A stretch of 64,000 bases of DNA. Origin: Igneacidithiobacillus copahuensis. GTDB taxonomy: Bacteria > Pseudomonadota > Gammaproteobacteria > Acidithiobacillales > Acidithiobacillaceae. Where the stretch lies: NCBI RefSeq assembly GCF_018854015.1, contig NZ_JAAXYO010000107.1, positions 29,086-93,085 on the forward strand. The letters are read 5' to 3'. Below the pieces are notes generated by a model. It searched no databases, had not been told where the DNA came from, and was given only the letters and a program-made list of their open reading frames with translations. Within the stretch, counting starts at the first letter, position 1. Every line of letters starts with the position of its first letter. Of this stretch, positions 60,746 through 64,000 are shown piece after piece. The translations under genes and the position numbers were made by a program.

Positions 60746-61774
60746 ATGAAAAACGACTTTGCCAACACCCGTATCGAGTTCCACATCCTGCAGTCCTTTC
60801 CAGTTACCTGCTTGAATCGTGATGACGTAGGCGCCCCCAAAACGGCCGTTGTCGGCGGCGTTACCCGCGCTCGTGTGAGTTCACAATGCTGGAAGCGTCA
60901 GGTACGACTGGCGCTACCGGAGTTCGGCGTTAAGCTGGCTACGCGGACGAAGCAAGCACAGACGTTGTTTGTTGCTGCGTGCAAACTGGCGGGTGCTGCC
61001 GATGCGGTAGCCGATGCCTGCGGCGCAAAAATGGCCGAGGCGCTGGCTGATGACACCTTGCTCTTCATCAGCGATACCGAGGCCGCCGCCTTTGCCGCTT
61101 ACGCGAGAGAACAGGGTTTCGACGCTGACAAGCTCAAGGTCAAGGATCTGGCAAAAGTGGCAAAAAAGGCCATCAATCCAGCGGTGGACGCCCTGGATAT
61201 TGCGTTGTTCGGGCGCATGGTGGCCAAGGCAGCAGATATGAACGTGGAGGCTGCCGCATCGTTCGCGCATGCCATATCCACCCACAAGGTCAGCAACGAA
61301 GTAGAGTTTTTCACGGCACTAGATGATCTGCAGGAAGAACCCGGCTCTGCACATATAGGCAGCCTCGAATTCAATTCGGCGACGTACTACCGCTACGTCA
61401 GTCTTGATCTCGGGCAGTTGGCACAAACCCTTGCGGTGGATGATTTGAAGAACGCCATCGGCGCGTTTGCCAAGGCATTATTCGTGGCTGTGCCCAATGC
61501 CCGGCAAACCACTCAGTCTGGCGCTAGCCCGTGGGAGTTTGCCCGCGTACTGGTACGCAAGGGGCAACGTCTGCAGGCGCCGTTTGAAAAGCCGGTCAAA
61601 GCGCGAGGCGAAGGGTATCTGGCGCCCAGCATCGAGGCTCTCAAGGACTACCTCGACAAGAAAGAAAAGCTCGCCGGCAGTTTGTTTGGCAAGGTGGCTG
61701 GCTACGACTGGGGTGAGTGTGAGGACTACAACATTGATCACCTGATTGCCGATCTGCAAAGCCATGTCGCGTGA
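60746..61774 (+). CDS. cas7e: Cascade backbone Cas7e (Cse4/CasC)
   Basis: A 342-residue RAMP protein (IEFHILQSFPVTCLNRDDVG, TRARVSSQCWKRQVR, ALDDLQEEPGSAHIGSLEF), the Cas7e backbone. The ATG at 60746 follows AAAAGGA; the frame extends to a TTG at 60728, less likely. Confidence 0.94.
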   Translation: MKNDFANTRIEFHILQSFPVTCLNRDDVGAPKTAVVGGVTRARVSSQCWKRQVRLALPEFGVKLATRTKQAQTLFVAACKLAGAADAVADACGAKMAEALADDTLLFISDTEAAAFAAYAREQGFDADKLKVKDLAKVAKKAINPAVDALDIALFGRMVAKAADMNVEAAASFAHAISTHKVSNEVEFFTALDDLQEEPGSAHIGSLEFNSATYYRYVSLDLGQLAQTLAVDDLKNAIGAFAKALFVAVPNARQTTQSGASPWEFARVLVRKGQRLQAPFEKPVKARGEGYLAPSIEALKDYLDKKEKLAGSLFGKVAGYDWGECEDYNIDHLIADLQSHVA

Positions 61775-61784
61775 GGGGGGAACC

Positions 61785-62492
61785 ATGAACCCCTATCTAT
61801 TGCTCTGGCTGGAGGCTCCGTTGCAAGCCTGGGGCCACGATTCAAAATTCGGGCGGCGCGATAGCCTTGATTTTCCGACCAAGTCCGGTGTGCTCGGCTT
61901 GCTTTGCTGCGCTCGTGGTGCCGGTGGCGAAGAGCGCGACTGGCTCGCGGCGTGGGCTGACCTGGATATGCAACTCGAAGCCTTCGTAGCGAAGGATGCG
62001 AAGGGCTTGCCGTTGCCGCGTCAACCGCTACTACGTGATTTTCATATGGTGGGCAGTGGCTACGACGACAACGATCCGTGGCAAAGCCTGTTGATCCCAA
62101 AGACCAGTGAGGGTAAAAAGGCCGTGGGCGGCGGTACTAAAATGACCTATCGCTACTATCTGCAGGACATGGCCTATGCGGTGGCGCTTGAGGCACCGGC
62201 TGCACAAGTGGATGAAGTGGTCGCGGCACTCAAGGCGCCTGTGTGGGACGTCTATCTTGGCCGCAAGAATTGCGTACCCACGGAGTTCATCTTTCAAGGC
62301 GTGCATGATGGCCCGGAGGCGGCATTGGCGGTTGGTCGGCAACTGGCTGAAGCCAAACAACGGGCGGGCGCGCTGCGCGTGTCACAAGGCGAGCATGATG
62401 GTGAAGTGCTGACAATTAATGACGTGCCGTTGCAGTTCGGGCAGGACAAGCGCTACCGCGACCGACGCGTCACTGTGCAGAAGGTGGAATAG
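61785..62492 (+). CDS. cas5e: Cascade subunit Cas5e (CasD)
   Basis: A 235-residue Cas5e (LLLWLEAPLQAWGHDSKFGR, PTKSGVLGLLCCARG, YYLQDMAYAVALEAP). It caps the 5' crRNA handle. ATG at 61785 follows GAGGGGGG. Confidence 0.93.
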   Translation: MNPYLLLWLEAPLQAWGHDSKFGRRDSLDFPTKSGVLGLLCCARGAGGEERDWLAAWADLDMQLEAFVAKDAKGLPLPRQPLLRDFHMVGSGYDDNDPWQSLLIPKTSEGKKAVGGGTKMTYRYYLQDMAYAVALEAPAAQVDEVVAALKAPVWDVYLGRKNCVPTEFIFQGVHDGPEAALAVGRQLAEAKQRAGALRVSQGEHDGEVLTINDVPLQFGQDKRYRDRRVTVQKVE

Positions 62493-62495
62493 ACC

Positions 62496-63371
62496 ATGGC
62501 CGATGCCCAACGTCTGTTCGTCAAAGTCACTCGCGAATCGTTGCCACAGGTCAGAGACAAGTACCCGTTCCTTTATCTAGAGCGGGGGCGGCTGGAGATT
62601 GATGACAGCAGTATCAAATGGATCGATGGTAGCAACAACGTGGTGCCCTTACCCGTGGCAACGCTGAATGCGCTGTTGCTCGGACCCGGTACCACCATCA
62701 CTCACGATGCGGTGCGTACGGCCGCAGCTGCCAATTGCGCTGTGTGCTGGGTTGGTGAGGACTCCCTACTGTTCTATGCCGCAGGATTCTTGCCCACCGC
62801 CGATACCCGCAACCTGAAGAAGCAAATCGAGCTCTCGGCCAACCCAAAAAAGGCCATCGAAGTAGCGCGGCGCATGTTTGCTCGTCGCTTCCCCGATGCC
62901 GATCTGAAAGATAAGACCTTGCAGGAAATGATGGGCATGGAGGGCAACCGTGTACGCATACTTTACCAGGCCAAGGCCGAGCAATACCAGGTGGGCTGGA
63001 AGGGGCGCAGTTTCACGCCGGGCAAGTTCCAGACCAGCAACCTCACCAATCAGATCCTTACTTCCACCAATGCCGCGCTGTACGGCATTTTGTGTTCCGG
63101 TGTGCATAGCATGGGCTACTCACCGCATATCGGTTTTATCCACTCGGGTAGTCCCTTGCCTTTTGTCTATGATCTGGCTGACCTCTACAAGGCTGATCTG
63201 TGCATTGATTTAGCCTTTCATCTCACCCGCGAATTGGCGGGTCGGTATGACAAACACAAAGTGGCCGCCGCATTTCGCCAGCGCGTGATTGAACTAGATT
63301 TGCTAGCCAAATTGGGCGAAGACATTGCCACAATGCTTGGAGGTGCTCATGCTCGTCGTCCTCGCCAATGA
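62496..63371 (+). CDS. cas1e: CRISPR adaptation integrase Cas1e
   Basis: A 291-residue Cas1 (RFVKVTRE-type start, LLGPGTTITHDAVRTAAA, VCWVGEDSLLFYAAG, FTPGKFQTSNLTNQILTSTN, GFIHSGSPLPFVYDLADLYK with the metal-binding His/Asp). It integrates spacers with Cas2e. Overlaps cas2e by 23 bp. Confidence 0.95.
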   Translation: MADAQRLFVKVTRESLPQVRDKYPFLYLERGRLEIDDSSIKWIDGSNNVVPLPVATLNALLLGPGTTITHDAVRTAAAANCAVCWVGEDSLLFYAAGFLPTADTRNLKKQIELSANPKKAIEVARRMFARRFPDADLKDKTLQEMMGMEGNRVRILYQAKAEQYQVGWKGRSFTPGKFQTSNLTNQILTSTNAALYGILCSGVHSMGYSPHIGFIHSGSPLPFVYDLADLYKADLCIDLAFHLTRELAGRYDKHKVAAAFRQRVIELDLLAKLGEDIATMLGGAHARRPRQ

Positions 63372-63633
63372 TCTACCCCCGGCCGTGCGCGGTCGCATGA
63401 AGCTGTGGTTCGTTGAACCACGGCCCAATGTGTTCGTCTCGGGCGTGAAAGACTCGGTGGCCGTAACCGTGGTCGACTATCTCTATAAGCATTGCCAGCC
63501 CGAATCTGGCCTGCTGATCGTGCGCACGATCAAGCAGACACCTGGCTTCGAGATGCGCTGCATCGGCCCGCCACGCAAGCCGATGATCGAGGTGTCGGGT
63601 CTGCAACTGATTGTGGAAACCCTGAAACTCTAG
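63349..63633 (+). CDS. cas2e: CRISPR adaptation protein Cas2e
   Basis: A 94-residue Cas2e (MLVVLANDLPPAVRGRMKLWF, PNVFVSGVKDSVAVTVVDYL, SGLLIVRTIKQTPGFEMRCIG). The ATG at 63349 gives the canonical start; the frame is open to 63325. Confidence 0.93.
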   Translation: MLVVLANDLPPAVRGRMKLWFVEPRPNVFVSGVKDSVAVTVVDYLYKHCQPESGLLIVRTIKQTPGFEMRCIGPPRKPMIEVSGLQLIVETLKL

Positions 63634-63684
63634 CTAACCAGCATATCTTGTGCTGGTGCTCGTTAAGGGTACTAATATGTTGGT
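63634..63684 (+). promoter_or_regulatory. Short CRISPR leader
   Basis: Only 51 bp separate cas2e from the first repeat, with AT-rich tracts (AATATGTTGG) and a CCAGCA...TGCTGG inverted repeat at 63640-63656. This is short for a type I-E leader, so it may extend into cas2e, or the array may be read from the cas promoter. Confidence 0.45.
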
Positions 63685-64000
63685 GTCTTCCCCACACGCG
63701 TGGGGGTGTTTCTATTTAATGCTTGCATTTAGTATGACCGTGATAGTCTTCCCCACACGCGTGGGGGTGTTTCTGACAAATCCTACAAAGAGCTATCACA
63801 AAAAGGGTCTTCCCCACACGCGTGGGGGTGTTTCCGGTCGGGGGTGGCCATCGAGTACCGCCAGCGCGTCTTCCCCACACGCGTGGGGGTGTTTCTAGCT
63901 TTCCGCTAGTCTCGTGCGCTAAAGTTTTGTCTTCCCCACACGCGTGGGGGTGTTTCCAATCCGGCCCTGGGAAGATTCATCTTGGATACGTCTTCCCCAC
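63685..64000 (+). CRISPR. Type I-E CRISPR array (at least five spacers; runs off the edge)
   Basis: Six copies (last partial) of a 28-bp repeat starting GTCTTCCCCAC and ending GGGTGTTTC, at 63685-63712, 63746-63773, 63807-63834, 63868-63895, 63929-63956 and 63990 onward. They are separated by five spacers of exactly 33 bp (61-bp period). The repeats are identical in sequence across the five full copies and contain the central hairpin CCCCAC/GTGGGG typical of type I-E. The array lies immediately downstream of cas1e-cas2e. Confidence 0.97.

Overview
The window looks like chromosome from a sulfur-oxidising, probably acidophilic chemolithotroph, most likely Acidithiobacillus or a close relative. 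The best pointers are an HdrA-like flavoprotein of the sulfur-oxidation (sHdr) type at 27257-28312, the TonB and porin repertoire, several CorA paralogues and a moderately high GC content. This is inference from gene content; there is no rRNA in the window to test it.

Layout. (1) 1-5505, minus strand: exbB-exbD-tonB, an NCS1 nucleobase permease, guanine deaminase and adenine deaminase are packed as one operon. Upstream lies a near-consensus sigma-54 promoter with NtrC-like half-sites, which suggests nitrogen-controlled purine scavenging. (2) 5996-11464, minus: four tandem CorA-type transporters, an FeS bacterial photolyase/cryptochrome and a DUF2256 mini-protein. (3) 11592-17820, plus: a tightly coupled operon of flavin oxidoreductase, DUF1365, CFA-synthase-like methyltransferase, chalcone-isomerase-like protein, MFS, DUF3833 lipoprotein and TspO. 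This resembles light/singlet-oxygen lipid regulons. A nitroreductase follows. (4) 18688-22144: small TA-like genes and an AT-rich, decaying island with a TIR-domain pseudogene, an orphan membrane gene and a broken PIN/AbrB pair. (5) 22187-30558: housekeeping-like small genes, then the most unusual locus. It is a photoactive yellow protein (PYP) homologue in an operon with an orphan protein, a CoA-ligase-like enzyme and an SDR. Divergent to it is a LitR/CarH-type MerR regulator whose B12-binding histidine is missing, followed by a solitary hdrA-like gene and a second DUF3833-SDR unit. The same operator-like sequence (TTGTACTAKAC core) lies at the phr/flavin-oxidase promoter, the PYP/regulator promoter and the hdrA promoter, linking these loci into one probable light regulon.

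(6) 30654-35962: a CPA1 antiporter with an RCK domain and rmlACDB for dTDP-rhamnose. (7) 36229-44516: a histidine-rich TonB receptor and, divergently oriented, an OprD porin, ABC transporter and secreted histidine phosphatase. Both promoters carry tandem 11-bp Pho-box repeats, so this is probably a phosphorus-acquisition locus. (8) 44858-46671: an OmpA lipoprotein and a beta-barrel protein whose promoter again carries a sigma-54 element and NtrC-like sites. (9) 47221-64000: a 3' tRNA-Pro fragment (a likely attachment-site scar), then a partial conjugation module (TraB, TraG/VirD4, VirB1-like transglycosylase, TraF peptidase), MazEF, an XRE-ImmA/PIN pair and a complete type I-E CRISPR-Cas locus whose array runs off the right edge.

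Coordinates and starts were read by eye. Family names come from motif recognition rather than searches, and all regulatory sites are pattern matches.
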